DNA from: Sulfitobacter sp. 20_GPM-1509m | Lineage (GTDB): Bacteria; Pseudomonadota; Alphaproteobacteria; Rhodobacterales; Rhodobacteraceae | Direction of reading: 5' to 3' | DNA length: 64,000 nucleotides | NCBI RefSeq assembly: GCF_000620505.1 | Contig: NZ_JIBC01000004.1 | Coordinates: forward strand, 372,001 to 436,000 | Shown: in pieces, positions 17,259 through 24,985 of the stretch | Position numbering within the stretch: the first letter of the stretch is position 1 | Layout of the letters: every line of letters begins with the position of its first letter | Translations under genes and position numbers: made by a program | Notes under the pieces: model-generated | Databases searched by the model: none | Seen by the model: the letters and a program-made list of their open reading frames with translations, nothing else | Told to the model about the DNA's origin: nothing

Positions 17259-18593
17259 CTAAGGCACCAGATAATCAATCAACCAGACCAGCGACAACGT
17301 TATGGCCGGAAAGGCGGTCAATATCACCACGCGGATCATATCGGTCAGCACAAAGGGCATCGCGCCGCGATAGGTCTGGCCGATGGGGATGTCCCGCGCC
17401 ATCGAGTTGATGATGAACAGGTTCATCCCCACTGGCGGCGTGATCAGCCCCACCTCGACGACGATCAGAACCAGAATGCCGAACCACAGGCCAAAATCGT
17501 TGGGGGACATGCCAAAGTCCAGCACGGACATGATCGGATAGATGATCGGCACCGTCAGCAGCACCATCGACAGCGAATCCATGATGCAGCCAAAGACCAG
17601 ATACATCACCAGCACCGCAGTCAAAATCAGCCACGGGTTCAGCCCCTGTTCCGCCACCCAGGCCGACGACAGTTGCGGCAACTGGGTCAGCGCCAGAAAG
17701 CTGTTGTACAGACCCGCGCCAAGGATAATCAGAAAGATCATCGCGGTAGAGGACGCCGTGGACAGGATCGCCTGTTTCAGTTTGTCCCACGACATCTGCC
17801 CCGACGCGACACTGATCAGTCCGGTGCCTGCCGCACCCACGGCAGCAGCTTCGGTCGGAGTGAAGAAACCAAGATAGATGCCCCCCACGACCACAAGGAA
17901 AATCGTCAGCACCGGCCAGACCTTGCCCAGCGCCACCATCCGCTCTGACCATGGCACGCGCGGGCGCACTGTGGCTGCGTTGGGCGACACGCGCACCCAG
18001 ATCGAGATAGCAATCATATAGCCTGCGGCGGCCAGAATGCCGGGGATCAGGGCGGCAACGAACAGCTTTTCAATGTTCTGTTCCGCCAGAATGGCATAGA
18101 TTACCAGAATGACCGAGGGCGGGATCAGGATGCCCAGCGTCCCCCCCGCCGCCAGTGCGCCGGTGGACAGCGAACCGGGATAGCCGTAGCGGCGCAGTTC
18201 CGGCAGGGCCACCTGCCCCATTGTCGCTGCCGTCGCCAGCGAAGATCCGCAGATCGCACCAAAGCCCGCGCAAGCGCCGATGGCCGACATCGCCACCCCG
18301 CCGCGCCGGTGGCCAAGAAAGCTTTCGGCGGCGCGGAACAGTGATGCAGACATGCCCGACAGGGTCGCAAACTGGCCCATCAGCAAAAACAGCGGGATGA
18401 TCGAATAGGAATAGTTCGAGAAGGTCCCGTAGGTCAGCGTCTTCAGCTGGTTCATCATCATCAGCGGAGAACCCAGCACCATATAGGACCCGCCAAAGCC
18501 CACCGCCAGCATCGCCAGCGCGATCGGGATGCGGATAAAGATCAGGATCAGCAGGACCGGGAACGACCACAGCGCCAGTTCAAAATTGCTCAT
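17259..18593 (-). CDS. dctM: TRAP transporter large permease (DctM family)
   Basis: A 444-residue integral membrane protein with about 12 hydrophobic helices, the ion-coupled transport subunit of a tripartite ATP-independent periplasmic transporter. Family segments include GACAGFGAICGSSLATAATMG, PELRRYGYPGSLSTGALAAGGTLGILIPPS and FFTPTEAAAVGA. The ATG at 18593 overlaps the stop of the DctQ gene (ATGA), so the longer open frame upstream is not coding. The operon runs hydratase-dctP-dctQ-dctM on the minus strand. Its location inside the hydroxycinnamate locus suggests uptake of an aromatic acid, which is inference. Confidence 0.93.
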   Translation of the reverse strand: MSNFELALWSFPVLLILIFIRIPIALAMLAVGFGGSYMVLGSPLMMMNQLKTLTYGTFSNYSYSIIPLFLLMGQFATLSGMSASLFRAAESFLGHRRGGVAMSAIGACAGFGAICGSSLATAATMGQVALPELRRYGYPGSLSTGALAAGGTLGILIPPSVILVIYAILAEQNIEKLFVAALIPGILAAAGYMIAISIWVRVSPNAATVRPRVPWSERMVALGKVWPVLTIFLVVVGGIYLGFFTPTEAAAVGAAGTGLISVASGQMSWDKLKQAILSTASSTAMIFLIILGAGLYNSFLALTQLPQLSSAWVAEQGLNPWLILTAVLVMYLVFGCIMDSLSMVLLTVPIIYPIMSVLDFGMSPNDFGLWFGILVLIVVEVGLITPPVGMNLFIINSMARDIPIGQTYRGAMPFVLTDMIRVVILTAFPAITLSLVWLIDYLVP

Positions 18594-19123
18594 GCGGTGG
18601 TTTCCTCGGTTGGGTCGGGCTGACCGGTCAGCGCACGCAGCGACCGGATCAGGCAAAAGGCCGTGACAAGGGCAAAGGCCACAGCGCCCACAAGGCTTGC
18701 GGCATAGCCCCACCAGACGGGCAACTGCATGATGAACGTCGTCTCGCCGTAGCGCAGCTTGTCGGTCATGCCCAGATACAGCCGCCACGCAATCAGCACC
18801 GCCGCGATCAACATGCCCAGATCGACAATCACGTTCAGCACGCGGTTCAACGCACCGCCAAAGACCGGCTGGAACAGATCAACGGCGGCATGGCTGCGCT
18901 GCAACTGGCACCACGGCAAAAAGCCAAAGATCGCGGCTCCGACGCCGATTTCCGTCATGTCGTAAATGCCCTTGATCGGACCAACGCCGATGTCCAGCGG
19001 CAGCAAGGCACGCCCCGCGATCGACACGCAGGTCAAGGCGACGACCACCATCAGGACCAGCCCCGACAGCAACGCCATCCAGCGCGCCAGCGCCTCGGCG
19101 GATTTATAAAGTGTCAGATACAT
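18590..19123 (-). CDS. dctQ: TRAP transporter small permease (DctQ family)
   Basis: A 177-residue membrane protein with four predicted helices (about residues 15-37, 58-75, 98-115, 138-160), matching the DctQ subunit that pairs with DctM. The segment GFLPWCQLQRSHAAVDLF is typical of the family loop. It lies 62 bp after dctP, with a hairpin between, and overlaps dctM by 4 bp. Confidence 0.9.
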   Translation of the reverse strand: MYLTLYKSAEALARWMALLSGLVLMVVVALTCVSIAGRALLPLDIGVGPIKGIYDMTEIGVGAAIFGFLPWCQLQRSHAAVDLFQPVFGGALNRVLNVIVDLGMLIAAVLIAWRLYLGMTDKLRYGETTFIMQLPVWWGYAASLVGAVAFALVTAFCLIRSLRALTGQPDPTEETTA

Positions 19124-19152
19124 GAAAACTGCCCCGCACGCGGCAACAGCGC

Positions 19153-19170
19153 GCCCCCGACCTTGGGGGC
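19153..19170 (-). terminator. Intercistronic hairpin between dctP and dctQ
   Basis: A 6-bp G/C-only stem (GCCCCC with GGGGGC) and 6-base loop lie in the 62-bp gap. There is no T-tract. Such structures often lower expression of the membrane subunits relative to the binding protein or stabilise the upstream message. Confidence 0.4.
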
Positions 19171-19185
19171 ACGCCGCGCCGAACC

Positions 19186-20214
19186 TCAGTTCGAGTACTT
19201 GTCGATCAGCCCCTTGGCCTGATCAATCAGGGCCTGCCCGTCGATGCCCTTGCTGTCCATGTCGGCCACCCAGCGGGCGACAACCGGCTGCGCGGCTTCT
19301 TTCCAGCGGGCCACCTCGGCTTCGTCCAGTTGCACGATGGTGTTGCCATTCGCCACGGCGATGTCGCGGCCGGGCTTGTCATACTCGTACATCACCTCTG
19401 CGGCAAAGGTGGACAGGGCGGCCCCGGATTTCTCGTCCAGAATGGCCTTCAGGTCATCCGGCAGCGCGTCGTATTTGGCTTTGTTCATCACCAGAACGAT
19501 GGTCGCGGTGTACAGCGCCTCGTCACCCGAGAATTCGGCGTGGTTGCTGACCAGTTCGGCCAGACGAATCGACGGGGTCACCTCCCACGGGATCACGGTG
19601 CCGTTGACGACACCCTTGGACAGCGCCTCGGGGATCGCGGGCAGCGGCATACCGACCGGGGTGGCCCCCAGCTCGGACAGCATGTCGTTGATCACACGGG
19701 TCGGGCCGCGCAGGGTCTTGCCTTTCATGTCTTCCAGCTTGGTCACCGGGTCCTTGGTGTGGATCACACCGGGACCATGCACCCATGCGCCCAGAACCTT
19801 CACGTCCTGATATTCGCTTTCCTGAAAATCGCTTTCGACCATTTCCCAGAACGCACGCGAGGTCCCAATAGGATCTTTCATCATGAAGGGCAGTTCGAAC
19901 ACCTCGGTGCGCGGGTAGCGGCCCGGCGTATACCCCACGACGGTCATTGCCAGATCGACCACACCGTCGCGCGCCTGGTCCAGCAGTTCGGGCGGACGCC
20001 CACCCAATGCCATCGCGTCAAAGTGCTGAATGACGATGCGGCCATCGGATGCAGCCGTCACCTCTTCGCCCCAGGGCTTGAGAATCTTTGCGGGCACGGT
20101 GGCCACGGGGGGCAGGAACTGGTGCAGGCGCAAGGTGACCTCTTGCGCGAACGCCAGCCCCGGCAACATGGCAACAGCCGCAGCCGCGCCGATCAGTAGT
20201 GTCCGTTTTTTCAT
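19186..20214 (-). CDS. dctP: TRAP transporter substrate-binding protein (DctP family)
   Basis: A 342-residue periplasmic binding protein with a signal peptide (about residues 1-23, ending LAFA). The segment VTLRLHQFLPPVATVPAKIL, the LRGPTRVINDML region with the arginine that normally contacts a substrate carboxylate, and the later VVNGTVIPWEV are typical of the family. It delivers the solute to DctQM. The ligand is an organic acid in most members; here an aromatic acid is likely because the hydratase gene 45 bp upstream and the rest of the locus act on cinnamates. The hydratase gene is the first gene of this operon. Confidence 0.92.
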   Translation of the reverse strand: MKKRTLLIGAAAAVAMLPGLAFAQEVTLRLHQFLPPVATVPAKILKPWGEEVTAASDGRIVIQHFDAMALGGRPPELLDQARDGVVDLAMTVVGYTPGRYPRTEVFELPFMMKDPIGTSRAFWEMVESDFQESEYQDVKVLGAWVHGPGVIHTKDPVTKLEDMKGKTLRGPTRVINDMLSELGATPVGMPLPAIPEALSKGVVNGTVIPWEVTPSIRLAELVSNHAEFSGDEALYTATIVLVMNKAKYDALPDDLKAILDEKSGAALSTFAAEVMYEYDKPGRDIAVANGNTIVQLDEAEVARWKEAAQPVVARWVADMDSKGIDGQALIDQAKGLIDKYSN

Positions 20215-20259
20215 CTTGTTTCCTCCCTAAAGATGATCGCAGAACCGGTTTTTCCCGGA

Positions 20260-21048
20260 TTATTTCTTGTGGAAATCAGGCGGGCGTTTCTCCAGGAACG
20301 CACGCAGACCTTCCTGTGCGCCTGCCGATGTCTGCGACATCGCGGCGGACAGGCTTTCGGTGAACAGACCGTCCGAGCGGGACATATCGCCAATGCGCCC
20401 GATGGCCTGAATCATCAGGTAATTCGAGAAAGGTGCATTACCCGCCACCTCGCGCGCCAGCTTTTTCGCAAGCGGCAGCGCCTCGCCCTCGCCCACGGAA
20501 TAATGCGCCAGCCCCAGACGCAGACCGTCCTCGGCCCCGTAGTTGCGGCCCGTCAGCATCATCTCGCGCATACGGTCCGCACCGATGATCCGCCCCACAC
20601 GTACGGTGGCCCCGCCACCGACAAAGATCCCGCGCCGCCCTTCGGGCAACTGGAAACGCACCGACGGCTCGGCAATGCGCACATGCGCCGAGGTGGCAAT
20701 CTCAAGGCCGCCACCGATCACGGCACCCGTCATTGCGGCGATCACCGGCAAGCCGCCGTATTCGATCAGATCAGCCACACGGTGCCAGTTGCGCGAATGA
20801 TATACTGTCTCTTCCGGACTGCGGTGTTCGTGTTCGGAAAGGTCCAGACCGGAACAGAAATGCCCGCCTTCACCAAAAAGGATCACGGCGCGCACGCCCT
20901 TGGGCGGATGGGAAAAGAAGTCATCCAGCGCCGACACCAGCGCATCGTTCATTGCGTTCCGCTTGTCAGGGCGGTCAAAGATGATGGTTGCGATGTCGTC
21001 TTCGATCTCGATGCGGGTCACGTGCGTCTTGGCTGAGTCTTTGGCCAC
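20260..21048 (-). CDS. Enoyl-CoA hydratase/isomerase (crotonase) family, likely hydroxycinnamoyl-CoA hydratase
   Basis: A 262-residue crotonase. Oxyanion-hole segments are GGHFCSGLD and TGAVIGGGLE, and a catalytic glutamate lies in LPEGRRGIFVGGG. I place the start at a GTG at 21048, preceded by an AAGGGG ribosome-binding site; the open frame continues upstream but has no family resemblance. In this locus it would hydrate feruloyl- or coumaroyl-CoA. It could be a lyase (giving vanillin and acetyl-CoA) or a pure hydratase. I favour a hydratase because a 3-hydroxyacyl-CoA dehydrogenase and an amidohydrolase are encoded beside it, as in the cou pathway. Confidence 0.82.
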   Translation of the reverse strand: MAKDSAKTHVTRIEIEDDIATIIFDRPDKRNAMNDALVSALDDFFSHPPKGVRAVILFGEGGHFCSGLDLSEHEHRSPEETVYHSRNWHRVADLIEYGGLPVIAAMTGAVIGGGLEIATSAHVRIAEPSVRFQLPEGRRGIFVGGGATVRVGRIIGADRMREMMLTGRNYGAEDGLRLGLAHYSVGEGEALPLAKKLAREVAGNAPFSNYLMIQAIGRIGDMSRSDGLFTESLSAAMSQTSAGAQEGLRAFLEKRPPDFHKK

Positions 21049-21074
21049 GAGAATCCCCTTCCTGTAAAAAATAA

Positions 21075-21107
21075 TGTTAAAAGTGTTATAGACTGTAATT
21101 GTTACAC
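21075..21107. promoter_or_regulatory. Candidate operator region with TGTTA repeats and TAATTGTTA copy 2
   Basis: The AT-rich divergent region between the hydratase and amidohydrolase genes has TGTTA at 21075, 21084 and 21100 and TGTAA at 21094. It includes an imperfect inverted repeat GTGTTATA/TGTTACAC (21083-21090 and 21100-21107, 6 of 8 matches) and the nonamer TAATTGTTA at 21096-21104 that is shared with the MarR gene upstream region. It probably controls both operons. Confidence 0.45.
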
Positions 21108-21161
21108 AGCATAGCGTTTTTCGTGCTACAGTTTTGTCAAAACCCGAGGGAGGATTGATTC

Positions 21162-22049
21162 TTGGTAGACTTTGCATCCGTTCGCGCGATCGATTTTCAC
21201 ACGCATGCGGAAGAGCCGTGCTGTGATCACCGTGATGATGGTTACAACGAATTCCAGGCAGGCATGGCCGCCTATTTCAAGAATCCCGCAGGGGCCAAGG
21301 GCATGTTGCCCACAGTGCAGGATACCGCCAACTATTATCGCGAACGCAACATCGCGGCGGTGATCTTTCCGGTGGACGCCGAGCGCGAGACTGGCTTTCG
21401 CCGCTATTCCAACGAAGAGGTTGCAGGCATCTGCGCCGAGAATGACGACATCCTGATCCCCTTTGCCTCGGTCGATCCGCACAAGGGCAAGGCCGGTGCG
21501 CGCGAAGTGCACCGTCTGGTCCGCGATTTCGGCGTGCGCGGGTTCAAGTTTCACCCGACGATGCAGGGCTTTTTCCCCAATGACCGCGAGGCGTGTTACA
21601 CCGTGCTGGAAGCCTGCGCCGAAGAGGGGGTGATCACCCTGTTCCACACCGGCCAGACCGGCGTCGGTTCGGGGATGCGCGGCGGCATGGGAATGCGCCT
21701 GAAGTATTCCAACCCGATGTATCTGGACGATGTGGCGGTGGATTTCCCCGACATGAAAATCATCCTGGCCCACCCCTCGTTCCCGTGGACCGAGGAAGGT
21801 CTGGCGGTCGCGCAGCACAAGCCCAACGTCTATTACGACATGTCCGGCTGGTCGCCCAAGTACTTCCCAGAAACCTTCATCCGCTATGCCAACTCGATCC
21901 TGAAAAAGAAAATGCTGTTCGGCTCGGACTGGCCAGCGATCACGCCCGACCGCTGGCTGGCCGATTTCGAAGCGGCCCCCTTCAAGGACGAAGTGCGCCC
22001 GCTGATCCTGAAGGAAAATGCGATGCGCCTTTTGGGAGAAACCGTCTGA
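21162..22049 (+). CDS. Amidohydrolase-2 family metal-dependent hydrolase (CouO-like candidate)
   Basis: A 295-residue TIM-barrel metallohydrolase. The N-terminal metal motif is D11-F-H13-T-H15, further ligands are expected in GFKFHP, the ILAHPSFPW histidine, and the acid of LFGSDWPA. The family includes decarboxylases and hydratases of aromatic metabolism and, in Rhodococcus, CouO, which cleaves a beta-ketoacyl-CoA by hydrolytic retro-Claisen reaction. Given the ligase, hydratase and dehydrogenase genes around it and no thiolase gene, that reaction is my preferred role. The start is a TTG at 21162 with a GAGGGAGG site upstream. It leads an operon with the tannase, P450 and flavoprotein genes. 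Confidence 0.75.
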   Translation: MVDFASVRAIDFHTHAEEPCCDHRDDGYNEFQAGMAAYFKNPAGAKGMLPTVQDTANYYRERNIAAVIFPVDAERETGFRRYSNEEVAGICAENDDILIPFASVDPHKGKAGAREVHRLVRDFGVRGFKFHPTMQGFFPNDREACYTVLEACAEEGVITLFHTGQTGVGSGMRGGMGMRLKYSNPMYLDDVAVDFPDMKIILAHPSFPWTEEGLAVAQHKPNVYYDMSGWSPKYFPETFIRYANSILKKKMLFGSDWPAITPDRWLADFEAAPFKDEVRPLILKENAMRLLGETV

Positions 22050-22092
22050 GGCGCTTGCAAGAATAAGGCACAGAGTATCTGGGAGGAAAACT

Positions 22093-23742
22093 ATGATGTT
22101 CAAGACAATGGGAACGGCCGCACTGTTGTGCAGCACGGCCACGCTGGCCGCGGCACAAATGCAATGCGAAGGTTTGACGCCCGAGGCCCTGGGCCTGAGC
22201 GGCGTCACCTTTACCGAAGTGGCAGCGGTGCCCGCAGGCGATGACAGTCCCGCCGCCCAATGCCGCATCCGTGCCACAACCGCCGAACGCACCGGCGCCG
22301 ACGGTCGCGACTATGCGCTGCGGTTCGAACTGGCCCTGCCCGATGTCTGGAACGGCGATTATGTCCATCAGTTCAATGGCGGCAACGACGGCGAGGTCAA
22401 ACCCGCCACTGGCGGCATGGGCGCGGGCACAGGTGAACAGACACCACTGGCGCGCGGCTTTGCCGTCGTCTCCTCGGACGCAGGCCATGATGGCAAGGCG
22501 GTGACGGACGCAGGCCTTGCCGGTGGTGCGCGTTTTGGGTTCGATTTCGAAGCGCGGCAGATGTACGGCTACAAGGCTGTGGCGCTGCTGGACCCGCTGG
22601 CGCGCCAGATCGTCGAGACCTATTACGACAATGAGATCGGCCACAGCTATGGTGTCGGCTGCTCGAACGGCGGGCGGCACGCGCTGGTTGCCGCATCGCG
22701 GATGCCGCAGGCCTTTGACGGATTTCTGGCCGGTGCGCCGGGCTACAACCTGCCCAAGGCCGCATTGCAACACGCAGTTGACGTGCAGGCACTGACAGCG
22801 GTCACCGGCGATCTCGCCACGGCCTTCAGCCCCGAGGATCTGCACACGGTCGCGAACGGCATCCTGCAGGCCTGCGATGCGCTGGACGGTATCGAGGACG
22901 GTCTGGTGATGGACACCGCCGCCTGTCAGGCCAGCTTTGACAGTGCTGCCCTGCAATGCACGGACGGTCAGAATTCGGCCTGCCTGTCGCCCAAACAGGT
23001 CACGGCGCTGAACATCATTCACGCAGGCACCGCCGATGGTGGCACGCCGTTCTACAGCGATTTTCCATGGGACCCAGGTATCGCCGGTGGCGGATGGCGG
23101 TTCTGGAAACTGGAAAGCCCGATCCCGCCATGGGAAAAGAAACCGATCATCGCTGTGATGGGTGCCGCGTCACTGGCGCAAATCTTCACCACGCCCCCGA
23201 CGGAAGTGGCAGGCGATCCCGCCGCGCTGGAACAATTCCTGAAGGATTTTGACCTCACCGCCCGCGCCGACGAGATTTATGCCACCAGCGATGCCTTCCC
23301 CGAATCCGCGATGGAGGTTATGACCCCGCCCGGCTCGGACAACCCCGAACTGGCTGAATTCCGTGACGCCGGGGGCAAGATGATCGTCTTTCACGGCGTA
23401 TCGGACCCGGTCTTTTCTGTCAACGACACGGCGGACTGGTACAGCAAGCTGGATGCCAACAACGGCGGCAACGCAGGCGAATTTGCCAAGTTCTATCCCG
23501 TTCCCGGCATGACCCACTGTTCCGGTGGCCCTGCTGTCGAGGGCTTTGACATGTTCGCAGAGCTGGTCGCATGGGTGGAAAACGGCACGGAGCCACAGGC
23601 CGTGACGGCAACCGCACGCGCATCAAACCGCGATCTGCCCGAGACAATGGCCGGCATCTCGCGCCCGCTGTGTCCTGCCCCGCAGGTTGCCCGCTACACC
23701 GGCAGCGATCCCGCCTCGGCGGACAGCTTCACCTGCGAATAG
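22093..23742 (+). CDS. Secreted tannase/feruloyl esterase
   Basis: A 549-residue alpha/beta hydrolase of the tannase family with a signal peptide (about residues 1-21). The special catalytic arrangement of the family is intact: nucleophile in G-C190-S191-N-G-G, aspartate D438 in HGVSD, and histidine in T-H475-C476, where the two cysteines next to Ser and His form the disulfide that holds the triad. It would hydrolyse ester-linked phenolic acids (ferulate, gallate-type esters) in the periplasm or outside. I start at the ATG at 22093, which follows a GGGAGGAAAA ribosome-binding site. It sits 43 bp after the amidohydrolase gene. Confidence 0.9.
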   Translation: MMFKTMGTAALLCSTATLAAAQMQCEGLTPEALGLSGVTFTEVAAVPAGDDSPAAQCRIRATTAERTGADGRDYALRFELALPDVWNGDYVHQFNGGNDGEVKPATGGMGAGTGEQTPLARGFAVVSSDAGHDGKAVTDAGLAGGARFGFDFEARQMYGYKAVALLDPLARQIVETYYDNEIGHSYGVGCSNGGRHALVAASRMPQAFDGFLAGAPGYNLPKAALQHAVDVQALTAVTGDLATAFSPEDLHTVANGILQACDALDGIEDGLVMDTAACQASFDSAALQCTDGQNSACLSPKQVTALNIIHAGTADGGTPFYSDFPWDPGIAGGGWRFWKLESPIPPWEKKPIIAVMGAASLAQIFTTPPTEVAGDPAALEQFLKDFDLTARADEIYATSDAFPESAMEVMTPPGSDNPELAEFRDAGGKMIVFHGVSDPVFSVNDTADWYSKLDANNGGNAGEFAKFYPVPGMTHCSGGPAVEGFDMFAELVAWVENGTEPQAVTATARASNRDLPETMAGISRPLCPAPQVARYTGSDPASADSFTCE

Positions 23743-23806
23743 ATTTGAAGACCACAGCGCAGGGGCCATGGTCCCTGCGTCGTTTCCATCAGCGAAAGGG
23801 TCCACC

Positions 23807-24985
23807 ATGACCACCCTTGCCCCCCTCGACGAGACGATCACCCTCGACCAGCTGGATCGCGATCCCTACCCGATCTACCGCCGCCTGCGCGCCGAAGCGC
23901 CGGTGCTGCGTGTCAAGGCTGCCGGCCGCACCCTGCTGACCAAGGCCGAGGACACCAAATACGTCAAGGACACGCCCGAGATCTTCAGCTCGGATGATCC
24001 CAACACCCCGATGAAACGCGCCTTTCAGGCCCACACGCTGATGCGCAAGGACGGCGAGGCGCACAAGCGCGAGCGGATGGCGATGGCCCCTGCCTTTGCG
24101 CCCAAGGTGATCATGAACGACTGGATGCCGCGCTATCAGCAGATCGCAGAAGAGTACGTCGCCCGCCTGCCGCGCGGCGAGGTTGTGGATTTGTTTCCTG
24201 CCCTCTCCGGCCCCTACGCCGCGCGCGGTCTGGCGGTGCTTTTGGGTCTGGACGAGGCCACGGATGACCAGATGCAACACTGGTCCCAGGCGCTGATCAA
24301 CGGCGCCGGCAACTTTGGCTGGAAGGACGAACCTTTTGCCATTTCCGATCAGGCCAACACCGAAATGAACGCGCTGATGGACAGTTTGCAGGACCGCCAC
24401 CGTGCCGACCCGAACAATTCGGCCCTGTCGGTGATGCTGAACGCGGATGATCCCATCGAAATGAGCCAGATCTATTCCAACATCAAGATCGCCATCGGCG
24501 GCGGCATCAACGAACCGCGCGATGCGCTGAACACGATCATCTACGGCCTGCTGACCAACCCCGACCAGTTGGAAGAGGTCAAACGCAACGCCGATTGGGA
24601 CAAATCCTTCGAGGAAGGGGTGCGCTGGGTCGCCCCCATTCAGGCCTCGGCCCGTCTGGTGCTGGAAGATACCGAAATTCGCGGCTATCACATCCCAAAG
24701 GGCGACACGGTGATGACCATTCAGGCCAGCGCCTGCCGTGACGAGGACCTGTACGAGAACGGAGAAGATTTCATCGTGTACCGCGACAAGAACCAGCATC
24801 AGGCCTTTGGCAACGGCCCGCACTTTTGCCAGGGCACCCATGTGGCGCGCCGCGCGGTGGGGCAAGTGATGCTGCCGCTGCTGTTCGATCGTTTTCCAAA
24901 CATGAGCATCCCGAACACCGATGACGTGATCTGGCGCGGCTTCGGCTTTCGCGGTCCGGTGCAAATTCCGGTGCTGTTGAATTGA
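23807..24985 (+). CDS. Cytochrome P450, possibly aromatic O-demethylase-like
   Basis: A 392-residue soluble bacterial P450. The haem thiolate is C341 in FGNGPHFCQG, and the ExxR pair is E270/R273. The I-helix reads GGGINEPRD (231-239) instead of the usual acid-threonine pair, a pattern I recall from GcoA (CYP255A) guaiacol demethylase, as are the N-terminal DPYPIYRRLRAEAP and the C-terminal WRGFGFRGP. An alignment is needed to confirm this. No ferredoxin or reductase gene is adjacent, so electrons must come from elsewhere. It is 64 bp after the tannase gene and its stop overlaps the next gene (TTGA). Confidence 0.88.
   Translation: MTTLAPLDETITLDQLDRDPYPIYRRLRAEAPVLRVKAAGRTLLTKAEDTKYVKDTPEIFSSDDPNTPMKRAFQAHTLMRKDGEAHKRERMAMAPAFAPKVIMNDWMPRYQQIAEEYVARLPRGEVVDLFPALSGPYAARGLAVLLGLDEATDDQMQHWSQALINGAGNFGWKDEPFAISDQANTEMNALMDSLQDRHRADPNNSALSVMLNADDPIEMSQIYSNIKIAIGGGINEPRDALNTIIYGLLTNPDQLEEVKRNADWDKSFEEGVRWVAPIQASARLVLEDTEIRGYHIPKGDTVMTIQASACRDEDLYENGEDFIVYRDKNQHQAFGNGPHFCQGTHVARRAVGQVMLPLLFDRFPNMSIPNTDDVIWRGFGFRGPVQIPVLLN

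Noticed and set aside
18594-18788. Upstream extension of the DctM frame
   Set aside because: It overlaps dctQ in another frame and lacks the hydrophobic start of DctM; the ATG at 18593 overlapping the dctQ stop is convincing.
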